DNA of 64,000 nt from Cymodocea nodosa (Eukaryota > Streptophyta > Magnoliopsida > Alismatales > Cymodoceaceae): NCBI GenBank assembly GCA_036874045.1, contig JAZBRI010000008.1, positions 7,393,001-7,457,000 on the forward strand, read 5' to 3'. Under the pieces are notes generated by a model, which saw only the letters and a program-made list of their open reading frames with translations, did not search any database and was not told where the DNA came from. The translations under genes were made by a program, and so were the position numbers. Below are positions 21,124-33,451 of this stretch, in pieces. Positions within the stretch are counted from its first letter, which is position 1, and each line of letters starts with the position of its first letter.

Positions 21124-22079
21124 AATTAATAGCAAGAAGAATTATGCCTAAAAAGTTTTCTTGGATTGACACATTTATTCCATTTGTCACTACTTTTCAA
21201 TCATGTTCTTAAATTGTGATTTTGTACTTTTAATGTTGTGTGTATGTTGCATTTATTTATTTATTTATCTTTTTTAGAAAAAAGAAAAAAAAAATTAGTT
21301 TCTATTTTATTTATCTTTAGAAAATGAAAAGAAAAACAAAATATCAATCCAATTTGTTGGTATCTATTCTGAGAAACCAATTGGCTTACTTGTGAACCAC
21401 CAAAGGCATAGGAGTCTGGGTTCTACTCAAGACACTAATTTAACAATTTATGTTTTGTTGTTAAATGTTATTTTGTTATATATTCTACCTTTATTTGTGA
21501 ATGAAAAGTTTTTCAGAATCAAAAGTCATAAGATATTGAAGGAGATATAAAAGAACAAGGTATATAATTGATTACTTATCCTAAATTTACATTCAAGCTC
21601 AGTTCGTGGAGTTATTCATTAACTCAACAAATTAAGTTCATTGAGTTAAGTGCTAAGTCAACAAAACAATATTCATGCCTACTAACATTTACTGTATTCA
21701 TTGTAAAATCTTTTACATTAAGGACAATGCAAAATGTAGGTATGATGTAGAGGTAATTAGATTAAAATCCAAGTAACCTTATTAATTAGAGGAATTAGGA
21801 TTGTGTTGCAAATTTCTATGGAATTGAAAAAAAAAATTTATGAATTTACTGTAACTAACCGAAATTTTCTATAACTATCCAATAATTGAAACTGTAAAAA
21901 AATTTTAAGAATTGTAACTGCTTGGATGTTATATTTAGAATCTTATTTAAGATGCTACAAAATTTTACTATTAATACAAATTTGGATATAGTATCTTATG
22001 TTTTTATTGAATTTTATGAGTTTAACAGTTTCACAATATTAAAAAGAAATCAGAATGCTTAACTAAAATTTAATAAATG
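21124..22079 (+). other. G3 noncoding region after the F-box gene
   Basis: A+T-rich with no credible gene. It holds a TATTTATTTATTTATC low-complexity stretch (21250-21310), a motif pair TTCGTGGAGTTATTCATTAA / CTCAACAAATTAAGTTCATT (21604-21645) and the Athila-type internal motif GGACAATGCAAAATGTAGG near 21721. Confidence 0.5.
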
Positions 22080-22990
22080 ATCTAAAATCCTGAAAGAACT
22101 GAAATGTTGATTTTTCGATTAAATGAGATGCATATGATCAAGGATACATTTAATTTGATTGATTAAACTTGTAGAATGATTTACGTGTAAATCTTATTAA
22201 ACTATAGAAAAAGTATGAGATTATTGATATGGATTCATGTTTTCAGTAAATTATAAAAGCCGGATTATATAAGATTTGTGTTTTATTGCATCTGTATTAA
22301 TTAAATATGTATATATATTGTGTTGAAAAGGAAAAAGAGAAAAATTTTGAGAGTTTATTGATTTGTTTGATCATGAGCCTTTTGTACTTGAGCAGATAGG
22401 TATCTAAGGATTGTTGACTTGAAAAATGACTCTTTAAATCTAGCAACCTAAGATCCTGATCAAATCTGGGATTATTGATTGAAAGTTCAATACATGGGTA
22501 CATTAGAAAGCTCTTGTATGATTCAAACTTTTCAAATTAACTTTTAAAGTAAAAATATGCATATATTGTTCTGAAAAGATAAAAGTGTTTTGTGAAATAC
22601 AAATATCTTTTGAATTGAGTATATTTTCTGTTATATAAGATTACTGAAGTATGAATCTATATTAGACTTTTGAAGTTGTTTATTTGAGATGCAATTCATT
22701 ATTCTTCTGGTTTTAATCATATTGAGTTGAATTATGTTTTGATTCGTATGTTGTTGAAATTTATTCTAGAAATCATATTGGAAAATTTAGGATAACAGAC
22801 GTTTGAAAAGAAAAATTTGATAATATAACTACCACCTATGTGATGCTAATATATTTTGTATATAATTTACATATATTTTAAATATATTTGCAAGATGGAG
22901 AGGAGAAAACAATGTTAAATTAGATTACTGAATTATACAAAATATCTTTATATTAATCTAATCTATATATTCTAAAGATACAAAATGAAG
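22080..22990 (+). other. Noncoding module X in G3, shared with copia elements A-D
   Basis: This stretch aligns in order and orientation with the spacer after RNase H in the copia elements (D: about 51100-52000; C: 39140-38250 minus; A: 29815-28925 minus). Shared strings include GATCATGAGCCTTTTGTACT, TGTGTTTTATTGCATCTGTA and TAGAAAGCTCTTGTATGATT. A core at 22345-22550 is about 90% identical to D 51371-51577 (some 21 differences in 200 bases by eye), while its flanks are less alike. In G3 it sits just before the gypsy PPT and LTR. No ORF is shared. Function is unknown. Confidence 0.75.
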
Positions 22991-23062
22991 AATTAGTTTT
23001 TACACTTTAGACAGACCAACTAGTTAGATCTCAGTAGTTTGCTAAGGGACTAGCAAAAGTTA

Positions 23063-23075
23063 AGTATGGGGGAAG
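23063..23075 (+). other. G3 polypurine tract
   Basis: AGTATGGGGGAAG directly precedes the LTR start TGTTTAGAATGG. It is preceded by TTTGCTAAGGGACTAGCAAA (23037-23056), the same string found before the G1 PPT. That shows common ancestry of the gypsy 3' ends. Confidence 0.85.
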
Positions 23076-24134
23076 TGTTTAGAATGGAAAAGTGCATAAG
23101 ATTAAGGGTTGAATAATGGTTAATTGTATAATATTTAGCTTATCATATGAGAATTAAGCCATTATGTTATAATTGCACTATTATATGCTTTAATGAAAGA
23201 ATCTACATAATTTTAAGGAATTAACGTTAATTAAGTATATTTTTGAACTATCGGTGAGTTACAGGCTTTTTAATTTCTATGTATCTGAATTGTCTATTAT
23301 TTTAGAGAGTTACATTTCATGTACCAAACAGTTATGTTTTAAAAGCTAAAAGAATATTTTATTATTTTTTGGAATACACATGTTGAAACCTTAATGCATG
23401 ACTTAAGGGGATTTTTGATAAATTATCTGTTAACTATTAGAAATGCATTTGAGCATCGAATAGTTAGGTTTGTAAGTATCCAAAATATACTTTTAATCAT
23501 TAAGTTAGAATTATGCACATGTTGAATTTAAATGTTTTACTATGTCACATGAGCTGCACATGTTGAACTCTAACAATTAGCATAACTATACGTGTTGTGT
23601 TAGTGTTATGTAGAAATAGGAAATGTAAACTTTTGGATAGTTAATGTTTTATTTTAGTTGAAGAGTTATGTTAAAAACTCATGTAGTTAAGTTATCTACA
23701 CATGTGTTTTAATGTTTTTAGTTTCTAAGTGCTTTTCATGTGCGTTTAGTAATGAAAAATCGAAGAGTTAGATAATTGTTTGAGTTTTTATACGCATGGA
23801 TGGATAACTGTTCAAGTTTTATAAATTGACTAATGAACAAATAGGTTTTCTTGTTTAAACATCTGTTTTGCAGGTGCAAGAACTAGAAGAGTTACAAGAA
23901 GATACAATACAAAGGAAAACCACAATTGCACGTATCTCGTAGGAATTAACTCATGGAATGAAGAAGAAATCACCATCGTTGATATGAATGAAGGAAATCC
24001 AACCAATCATTTAAGTAGAAGCAGTTACTACTGAAAAAATATAAAAGAATAGGAGAAAAACTGTGATTGGGTGTGAGAGCCACGTTAACTATAGGAAGCA
24101 TTGGAAATTCCCTGAAGCTCCACAACACCAAAAC
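23076..24134 (+). repeat. G3 3' LTR, first half, interrupted by element A
   Basis: It matches the complement of G2's LTR from 12946 downward: TGTTTAGAATGGAAAAGTGC at the start and AATTCCCTGAAGCTCCACAA near 24108-24127 against the complement of about 12030-12060. At 24134 the gypsy sequence stops and the copia LTR of element A begins. The remainder should lie to the right of element A outside the window. The central part (about 23624-23905) is unlike G2's LTR and instead matches copia solo LTR S. Confidence 0.85.
23624..23905 (+). repeat. Copia-like block inside the G3 gypsy LTR
   Basis: It aligns with 16996-17268 of copia solo LTR S: TTAGTTGAAGAGTTATGTTA (both), AGTTAAGTTATCTACA (both), CGAAGAGTTAGATAA (both) and GGTGCAA(G/A)AACT near the end. 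G2's LTR of the same gypsy family lacks it and has other sequence between the shared flanks. So it is a segment gained by one LTR lineage, probably by template switching or gene conversion. Confidence 0.75.
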
Positions 24135-25711
24135 TACAGGATCATATGGCTACACAAGAGGGGGGTGAATTGTGTTTTTCAATATTTTCGAATATAATTG
24201 AAACTTTAAACCTCAAAAACAAGTCAAGACATTGTTTTCATAAAATCATTTTTATTCAAGGTTTCAATTGCAATATACAATTCAATTCTCCTCAGAAATT
24301 GTAGATGCAATTCTATATCGATACCATGTTTCATCTATACAATTTCATAACTACAAATAGAGAAAACTAATTTACGAAATTTAAAACATTTCTCCTTGTT
24401 TGAGATCTTTCTTCTTCTACTTCTCTTTCTTCTTCAGCAATTCTTTAGTGACGAATATCTTGTCTATCTCTGCTTCACTGAATTTGCTTTCTTTTGATAC
24501 TTTAAATCTTCAGTGACATAAATCTGACCTTTTTCTGCTTCACTGAATTTTCTTCCACCTGAGAGCTTTTCCCCGAAGAGATGATTTTGATCCTTGAAAG
24601 ATTTTTCGATTGATGTGTAGGGATAGTTTGATCCACGAGAATTCTATGCCTTTTATACTGTATCTTCATTTCATGCATATCCTCCACGTTTAATCACTAC
24701 CAGTTTTCCACTTCTTCATGTCTTTTCTTTTTCCTTCATCGAAATACACACGTTCTGACTCACGTTTATATTTCAAATTTTCTTTAATTATCAACTCTGG
24801 ATCTCTGAAAAATTTCCTGCAAAATAAACTTTCTCGTCCAAAATCTTTCATAAGTGTAACAAGAAGTCGTTACTTTAATGTTAACTAAACGAGTAACACA
24901 AATAGATATAACTTAACGTTTCTAACTTAACGAGTTCCTCATGTGCCAACTCACGTGACAAGTACTGTAGCTAACTCAGCGAACTATCTCCGTGGTGTTA
25001 TGCTAACTCAACGAACTAGCTTCGTGGTGTTACAATAACTCAACGAACCAACTCCATTATGTTACGAATAACTCAACGAACCAGTAATAAACAAATGTTT
25101 TTATAATAAGAATTTTACCACGTGCAAAAATAACAACTTATGTTTATAACTCTAACCTAACGCGTTGCCTTAGTGTTTAATATAGCAACTCAACGCGTTT
25201 AGTTATGTTAACCTAACGAGTTAAACATGTGCACCTCACGTGATACAATATAACATTTGTAACTTATAATTTCACCACATGTACAACACTAACTTAACGA
25301 GTTCGTCTCTTCTTTTACTCACTAACTTAACGAGTTCTCACGTGACCTATTTTAACCTTTAAGCCTCTAACTTTACGAGTTCTCACGTGATCTCTATATG
25401 AACAAAACTCTAACTTAACGAGTTGTCTAAACGTGCATTGTTCATGATACAGAAAATATAACTTTAAAACATATCATGCTTTTCAATAAAAACACATGTT
25501 AACTTAATGTTTAGTTAAATGAGAAATTAATGCAATGAAACAACTAGTTATTAACTTAGTATAATTTTAGATCCAATACAGACAAGTATTTATCTTAGTA
25601 AGCTTTTTCTGTATTAATTGATAATTTTAATTTCTTTTCACAAGCAATAGTAATTGAGCAAATATAATTATTTTTCATTTAGCACACATCATCAAAACAA
25701 AATACTCAACA
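24135..25711 (-). repeat. Element A 3' LTR (1577 bp)
   Basis: On the minus strand it begins TGTTGAGTATTTTGTTTTGA (from 25711) and ends near TGATCCTGTA at 24135. The other six A-D LTRs in the window are its relatives. It carries CACGTG boxes and AACTTAACGAGTT-type motifs (24890-25450) and a minus-strand TATAAAAGG box near 24655. Two, not three, units of the CTTCAGTGACG repeat are seen. Confidence 0.9.
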
Positions 25712-25725
25712 ATCTCCCCCTTTTT
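25712..25725 (-). other. Element A polypurine tract
   Basis: The minus strand reads AAAAAGGGGGAGAT immediately upstream of the LTR. The identical string occurs at 32119-32132 (B), 35205-35218 (C) and 55136-55149 (D, + strand). It is the SIRE-type PPT. Confidence 0.9.
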
Positions 25726-26217
25726 GATGATGACAAAACCATATTAAATCAATTATGAAATATTTTTAACTCAACGAAGCACCTTCGTTGGGTTAACTTT
25801 TAATTCAACAAACAAGTTTGTTGACTTAAGTTCACTTAAGCTTATTTCTATTGTTTGTGTAAATTTCATCTCTCAGAAATAAAACTTTCAGATGTTAATT
25901 ATATAAGAATCATTTCTCTACCTTTCAGATTATATTATCATCTGTTAGATTATAATAACCATATAAATATCATCTCCCTTTATACTATATGCAATTAAAA
26001 TCATAATCATCTTTTTATAACATTTCTCTCCCTTTTTGTCATTAATCAAAAAGATAATTTCAGAGAATATATATAGTAAGAGATATATTTACAACAACGC
26101 TTTCTGTAAACAATAATAAGAATTGTAAATATTTACAGAAAAATGTATTGTTCAATGAATCAAACAATAAATACAAACATTACATTTTGTATTCAGAAAC
26201 AAGCAAACAGAAAGTTA
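25726..26217 (-). other. Element A noncoding region between third ORF and PPT
   Basis: About 490 A+T-rich bases without a gene, conserved in all four copia copies (B 32133-32607, C 35219-35702, D 54651-55135). It includes a second PPT-like tract upstream of the true PPT; this is clearest in D at 54830-54842. Confidence 0.65.
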
Positions 26218-28470
26218 TCAATCCCTCCTAAGTATATCACTTATAACATTACATATTTTATCTCCTATATGCCTAATATCATTTCTGATGTCGTTAAGCA
26301 CTGCATCTAAGTCAGGAGGTAGCTGGGGTTGCTGTTCTACTTGAATTGAATAACTTTGTTGTTGTAGTTGTATATGTTCTGTACATTAAGGTTGTTGTTG
26401 TTGTCATTGAGGTTGATGCATGGCCTGAAATTTTTGTAAATCTTTTATACTAAAAGCTCTCATGCCTTTAGTTTCAGAGGGCCAGTCGGTTAAGTTCAAT
26501 TAGCTTGCAATGAGTCTACATACAGCATCACCATAAAATAACTTTGAACTCATATGTTGTAGTTGAGAAGTGAAACATCAAACTAATTGATTTGAATTCT
26601 ATTCAACAGACCATAAGTTGCATATAAACAACTTCTGTTGATTTCCATATTGTGTCCGACTCTCTAAAATAAATTGGTATGTAATATATTTGCAATAAAC
26701 ATTGCCTCTACATTCAGATTTTCCATTAATCTCATTTCTATATATACATCTAGAATTTTTGATAAAGACTTAATGTTCCATTCCAGTTGTCTAATCATGT
26801 CAATTCTGTTTGTAAAAACAACACCTTCATTCTTTAATCCCAAAATTTCAAAAATTAATTTAGGAGACAATATGAACTAATGTTGATTTATTTTGATTTT
26901 TCAGTATATGTTCATTCTTGACTAGATTCCTATAGAAAGCTGCAATAAGCTCTTTGTATTGCTTCCATTTCGTTCCAACTAGCAAGAATTGAATGAGGCC
27001 TTGATACTCAAATAGATCTTTTATTTCCATCAAAATTCTGAATTTTATTGGTCGAGCATGCAGAATCTGACATGTAATCAGATTATTGTATGTCTGCAAT
27101 GCTTCCACAGATCTAAAATGAATTAAATTACCTTGAATTTTTAATATTGTACACATAGAAGGTGATACCTGAAGCCTTGATTCAGAGTTTACTTCATCTT
27201 CAGGAACCTCTTCTTCAAAATGAATGCCATGTTGTTCCTCTATGAAAATATTATCTTGAAGCTATGTATGTAAGCTTGATTCTTTAGCTTCAATAGAGTA
27301 AGAAACATTTTCATTAAGCTCAACATTCATTAGTTCAGTCTCTATAGAATCTTTAGAGTTCAATTTTTCCACAAATTCTACAATTAGTGTATCTATTTGA
27401 AATTGTTTATTTTGTTCAATAGATATTTCCATTAATACATGCTATGAATTCTTAGACTCTACTTCTATAGATTCTAAAAAAGGTTGTTTGACGTTTAGCT
27501 CTTCTAAAGTCTTAACTTTTTCAATATCTACTACTCTAGACAATTCAACCTTTGAACTAGTTACTGCCTCAACATTGTCAATTATATCTACAATAACTTA
27601 TTCAATGTCAGGTGCCTGATGCTCTAATTTGTCAATTTCTGCATCATTAGGACTTGTACTAATAGAAAAACTTGAGCTCATATTTGACTTCAATTTCTTC
27701 TCAAGTTTTCTAGCTAGAGAAAATAAAGTCTCATTATCTTCATTAGTCTCTATATGCTCGAAACTAATGAGTTTATCAGATGCATTAAAAGGTACAATGT
27801 CTAGACATACATTGCCTTTAGGAAATAAATGTTCATTTGTTTTTCCTTTTTCAGTAGACTTTGTTTCCTCAAACATAATTTTTCTGATTTTCCTTCTTCT
27901 ATAATATTTTTGTTTCTCCTCATCAAGTAATGCTATTTTCTTTTCAAATTACTCCATAAAAGTTTTCTGCTTTAGTTCTTCAAAGACACTTTCTATTGCT
28001 ATAGCCTTTCGAAGACTTTCAACTTTTTCTTTATCTATAGCAATATTTGATTCTATTTCTTTTGAATACAAAGGAGTAGGGATAGCTGATTCATGCACTT
28101 CCTCAAATGCATGTAGTCTTGTACCATTTATAAGTATTTGAGGAATTCTAGTTGATGTACCTACACATTTTTCCAACTATTTTGCATACTGTTCTAAAAA
28201 TGCAATTTCAGCACATTTCATACGGTATTCTATATCATATTTACTTCGAATCCCCATGTACTTAATATTGTCATCTGTATTTTGAAGTTCTTGTCTAACT
28301 TCATCTAGTATTTCTTCAGAAAAGAAATAATCACTATAAATTTCTACTAACCTTTTGTCAACTTGCAAAATTTTCTTAAACCAAGCACGTGGTACTTGAT
28401 CATGCTCTATAGCTTTTCCTTTATCTCCTTTGCTTTAGCCTTTTCCTCTACCACAACCCTTGTAGACCAT
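26218..28470 (-). pseudogene. Element A third ORF (envelope position)
   Basis: Minus-strand coding region of about 750 codons. The start MVYKG lies at 28470. The N-terminal part is basic and Gly-rich (GRGKGK in the sister copies), followed by EIYSDYFFSEEILDEVRQEL. The middle is acidic and Ser/Glu-rich. The C-terminal domain (LIFEILGLKNEG, IANILHTNLF, SKLFYGD) is shared with the G3 third ORF. The C-terminal end is Gln-rich. SIRE elements are known for an extra ORF after pol, in soybean SIRE1 expressed by read-through. No hydrophobic membrane segment is evident here. It is broken in several places. Confidence 0.8.
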
Positions 28471-30056
28471 TGTCGTAGATTGTAACAGGAACAAGCGGGA
28501 AAGATTTTCTTGACAAAATTTACGAATAACCTAAGTGCCCGAGTAATAAGTATTTAAATAGGGTTTTTAGGTGAATAACTCAACGTGTATAAGTCAGGTT
28601 TGGATTTTAAATGAGTATTGAATATAGTTTATTCAATCAAGGTACCCGAAATATTCAAGTATAACTCGTTGAGTTAACTAACCTAATGAGTAAAATGCTG
28701 TCTAAAGGCAGTTTTACACGTTACCTTATATAACTTAACGTTCAGTTAGTACACTATTTTCGGATGCTTTCAACTGAAACATTCTGAACACACCACATAA
28801 GGTATACCTTAACATTTTCTTGAGAACATTGTAAACTATTCTAACATTCCTGTCCTTTGAATCTAAAATAGTTTGTTTGTCTTTTTAAATTATTTCATCA
28901 AGATTTTAAGAGGACTTAAATTTAGATTAACCAAGATTTGTATTCTGAATTATATTAATCTGTTTTGGACATTGTTAATCCTCCCCCTACAAATATACTT
29001 CTTATATATTCAATAACATACAAAATATACTTGTATAACAATAGATGTTAAGTATAACTATTCTTTTAAATTTTCTTTTCAGAAACTTCTGTTATCTTGA
29101 ATTCATCAAGAATGATTTCCAGAATCAATTCCTATTGTATATGAATCAAAACATAACTTTAAACTTAATATGATTAACTCAAGGAGAATAAAAGAATGTA
29201 TCTCAAATAAATGTTTTCAAAAGTACTAATGTTGATTCAATAAATCAGCAATCATATTGGTAGAAACTATACCGATTCAAAGATATTTGTATTTAATGAA
29301 ACAACTTTTTCTTTTCAAAATAGTAAATATTGATAATTTTCTTTAACAATTAGTTTGAAAAGCTTGAATCATACAAGAGCTTTCTAATGTATCCGTGTAA
29401 TGAGCTTTCAGTCAACAATCCTAGATCTGATCAAGACCTTAGGTTGCCAAATTTAAAGAATCTTTTTTCAAGACAACAATCCTTACATACCTATCTGCTC
29501 AAGTACAAAAGGCTCGTGACCAAACTGATCAATAAACTCTTAAAGATTTTCACTTTGTAAGCACTTTTCATTTTAAGCACAGTATATATGTATTCCATTA
29601 ATACAGATGCAATAAAACACAAATCTCATACAATTTTTACTTCTATGATTTTACTGAAAATATGAATCAATTTCAATAAGCTCATACTTTTGATTAGTAG
29701 TTTAAGATGAGTTACATATAAATTATTCTACAAGTTTAATCAATCAAGTCAAATTTATGCATGATCATATGCACTTTCATTGATCCAACGAAAATCACTT
29801 AATCAAAATTTCAGGATTTTAGAAATTTTTTTTTTTTTTTAATGTTTTTCATTTACATTTCTACTTAAATCGTGAAAACCATAAAAAAATTTAACCTACT
29901 CAAAATCAATAAGATACTTACTATGATTTGACAATAAATACATAGTATCTTAAGCAGTAGTTTAGATATTACTTAAATATTTATGATAAGTATATAATAT
30001 CTATGAGGTGAACAACATCATCAATAATATTTATCTTTTTGTCGAGTTTAAGCATT
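28471..30056 (-). other. Element A spacer between RNase H and third ORF, containing module X
   Basis: About 1.6 kb of noncoding sequence, conserved in C (37821-39392), D (50863-52452) and B (45695-46759 plus 56731-57284). The module X core is at about 29350-29556. A purine tract TAGGGGGAGGAT (minus strand, near 28979-28990) marks its downstream part. The equivalent core in G3 is at 22345-22550. No ORF is conserved. It may be a leader or intron for expression of the third ORF, but that is not shown. Confidence 0.65.
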
Positions 30057-30479
30057 TTACACATCACATAGCCTACAAATACTCAAATTTAATCTTATGT
30101 TGTACAATGTATTTTCATCTAGAGGTTTTGTAAATATATCAGCTAATTGATTTTTACTAGACACAAATCTCAATTTAATTTTTCCTTTGATTACATTATC
30201 TCTTAGAAAATGATGTCTAACCTTTATATGCTTTGTTCTTGAATGTAATACAGGATTTTTGGAAAGATTTATTGCAGAACTACTGTCACAATAAATCTCA
30301 GTTATATCATAAGATAATCCAAAGTCTTCTAAAGTTTGCCTTATCCACAGAATCTGAGTGCAACACAGTGCAGCAGCAACATATTTAGCTTCTGTAGTTG
30401 AAAGTGCTACACAGTTTTGCTTTTTACTAAACCATGACACCAAATTATTTCCAAATAATTGACATGTGCCACTAGTACT
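30057..30479 (-). pseudogene. Element A RNase H region
   Basis: Copia RNase H: VSWFSKKQNCVALSTTEAKY, ILWIRQTLEDFGL, IYCDSSSAINLSKNPV, HIKVRHHFLRDNV and NQLADIFTKPLDE. It ends RLNLSICRLCDV at 30057. The catalytic carboxylate positions appear in the STTEA, YCDSSS and ADIFTKP boxes. The reading is interrupted at 30479 by element B and resumes at 61415 after the GTACT duplication. Confidence 0.9.
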
Positions 30480-32118
30480 TGTAGGATCGTATGGCTACAC
30501 AAGAGGGGGGTGAATTGTGTATTTCAATATTTTGAATATAATTGAAACTTTAAAACTCAAATACAAGTTGAGACACTATTTTCATAAAATCATTTTTATT
30601 CAAGGTTTCAATTGCAATATACAATTCAATTCTCCTCAGAAATTGTAGATGCAATTATATCTTGATACCATGTATCATCTAAACAATTTCATAACTACAA
30701 ATAGAGAAAACTAATTTACGAAATTTAAAACATTTCTCCCTATTTGAGATCTTTCTTCTTCTTCTTCTCTTTCTTCTTCAACAATTCTTCAGTGACGAAT
30801 ATCTTGACTTTTTATGCTTCACCGAATTTGCTTTCTCATGATACTTTAACTCTTCAGTGACGTAAATCTTACCTTTTCTACTTCACTAAATTTGCTTCCA
30901 CCTGATACTTCAAATCTTCAATAACATATATCTTACCTTTTTATGCATCACTGAATTTTCTTCCACTTGAGAGATTTTCCTCGAAGAGGTGTTTTTGATC
31001 CCTGAAAAGATTTTTCATTTAATGTGCAGGGATAGTTTGATCCTTGAAAAGATTTTTCATTTTGTGCGCAAGGATAATTTGATCAACGAGAATTCTATGC
31101 CTTTTATACTATATCTTCATTTCATGCATATCCTCCACATTTAATCACTACCAATTTTCTACTTCTTCACATCTTTTCTTTTTCCTTCATCGAAATACAC
31201 ACGTTCTGACCCACATTTACATTTCAAATTTTCTTTAATCATCAGTCTTGGATCTCTAAAAAATTTCCTGCAAAATAAACTTTCTCGTCCAAAAATTTTT
31301 TCATTAGTGTAACAAGAAGTCATTACTTTAATGTTAACTAAACGAGTAACACAAGTATATATAAAACTTAACGAGTTCTTCATGTGCCAATTCACGTGAC
31401 TAGTACTTTAGCTAACTCAATGAACTAAGTCCATGGTGTTACGCTAACTCAATGAACCATCTCCATTGTGTTACGATAACTCAATGAAACAGTGATAAAC
31501 AAATGTTTTTATAATAAGAATTTTACCACGTGCAAAAATAACAACTTACGTTTATAACGCTAACCTAACGCGTTGCCTTAGTGTTCAATATAGCAACTCA
31601 ACGTGTATAATTATGTTAACTTAACGAGTTAAACATGTGCACCTCACGTCATACAATATAACATTCGTAACTTATAATTTCACCACGTGTATAACACTAA
31701 CTTAATGAGTTCGTCTCTTCCTTTACTCACTAACTTAATGAGTTATCACGTGACCTATTTTAACCTTTAAGCCTCTAACTTAACGAGTTCTCACGTGACC
31801 TCTATACAAATAACACTCTAACTTAACGAGTTGTCTAGACGTGCACTGTACATGATACGAAAAATATAACTTTAAAATATATCATGCTTTTCAATAAAAA
31901 CACTCGTTAACTTAACGTTTAGTTAAATGAGAAATTAATGCAACAAAACGAATAGTTATTAACTTAGTATAATTTCAGATCCAATACAGACAAGTATTTA
32001 TATCAATAAACTTTTTCTGTATTAATTGATGATTTTAATTTCTTTTCACAAGCAATAGTAATTGAGCAAATATGATTATTTTCATTTAGATTACATCATC
32101 AAAACAAAATACTCAACA
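30480..32118 (-). repeat. Element B 3' LTR (1639 bp)
   Basis: The plus strand begins TGTAGGATCGTATGGCTACA and ends AAAATACTCAACA. It has three units of the CTTCAGTGACG(T/A)A repeat (30787-30965) and two units of the GATCC-TTGAAAAGATTTTTC repeat. Its partner is 59744-61414, which also has three CTTCAGTGACG units. It is followed by the PPT at 32119-32132. Confidence 0.92.
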
Positions 32119-32607
32119 ATCTCCCCCTTTTTGATGATGACAAAATCATATTAAATCAATTATGAAATATATTTAACTCAACAAAGCACCTTCATTGGGT
32201 TAACTTTTAATTCAACAAACAAGTTTGTTAACTTAAGTTCACTTAAGCTTATTTCTATTGTTTGTGTAAATTTCACCTCTCAAAATTAAAATTTTTAGAT
32301 ATCAATAATTATATAAGTATTAGTTTTCTAATTATCATCTGTCAGATTATAATAACCATAAATATCATCTCCCTTTATACTATATGCAATTAAAATCATA
32401 ATCATCTTTTTATAACCTTTCTTCCCCTTTTTGTCATTAATCAAAAATATAATTATAGAGAATATATATAGTAAGAGATATATTTACAACAACGATTTAT
32501 GTAAACAAGAATAAGAATTGAATACATTTACAGAAAAATGTATTGTTCAATGAATCAAACAAAGAATACAAACATTACATTTTGTATCCAAATACAAACA
32601 AAAAAAG

Positions 32608-33451
32608 TTATCGACCCCTCCTAAGTATATCACTTATAGCATTACAAATTTTATCTCCTAGATGCCTAATATCATTTCTGATGTCGTTAAGCACTGCATC
32701 TAAGTTAGGAGGTAGCTGGGTTTGCTATTCTACTTGAACTAAATAACTTTGTTGTTGTGGTTGTATATGTTCTGTACAGTCAGGTTGTTGTTGTTGTTGT
32801 CGTTGAGTTTTATGCATGGCTTGGAATTTTTGCAAATCTTTTATAATAAATGCTCTCATGCCTTTAGTTTCAGAGGGCCAGTCGGATAAATTCAATTGGC
32901 TTGCAAGGATTCTACATACAACATCACCATAAAATAACTTTGAACTCATATGCTATTGTTGAGAAGTAAAAACATCAAACCAATTGATTTGAATTCTATT
33001 CAGCAGACCATAAGTTCCATATAAACTGCTTCTGCTTACTTCCAAATTGTGTCCAACTCTTTGAAATAAATTTGCATGTAATATATTTGCAATGAACCTT
33101 GCCTTTACATTCAGATTTTCCATTAATCTCATTTCAGAATATACATCTGGAATTTTTGATAAAGACTGAATGTCCCATTCCAATTGTCTAATCATGTCAA
33201 ATCTGTTTGTAACAACAACACCTTCATTCTTTAATCCCAAAACTTCAAAAATTAACTCAGGAGACAATATAAACTCCTATTGATTTGTTTGAGTTTTCAG
33301 AAAATTTTCATTCTTGACTAGATTGCTATAAAAAGTTGCAAAAAGCTCTGTGTATTGCTTCCATTTCGTTCCAATTGGCAACAATTGAATGAGTCCATGA
33401 TACTCAAATAGATCTCTTATTTCCATCAAATTTTGAATTTTATTGGTTGAC
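32608..33451 (-). pseudogene. Element B third ORF, C-terminal part
   Basis: Encodes the conserved C-terminal domain: EIRDLFEYHGLIQLLPIGTK, SPELIFEVLGLKNEGVVV, IANILHANLFQRVGHN, GLLNRIQINWFDVF, SKLFYGD and DWPSETKGMRAF. A Gln-rich tail with QRQQQQQ follows. Element C lies at its edge (33452). The other part of the ORF is at 44264-45694. The region is noncoding from 32133 to 32607. Confidence 0.85.

Larger units (their letters stand above)
12947..24134 (+). mobile_element. Element G3: Athila-like Ty3/gypsy retrotransposon with displaced gag and an F-box gene
   Basis: Visible parts are the integrase C-terminus (12947-13330), noncoding repeats, a third ORF (about 13990-16262), a noncoding stretch holding solo LTR S, gag (about 18520-19850), an F-box gene (20075-21123), a noncoding module shared with copia elements (22080-22990), the PPT (23063-23075) and the first half of the 3' LTR (23076-24134). 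The left half (LTR, PR, RT) lies beyond G2 outside the window. The rest of the 3' LTR lies beyond element A, also outside. It is a broken fossil with many breaks and is the oldest layer of the nest. Confidence 0.82.
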
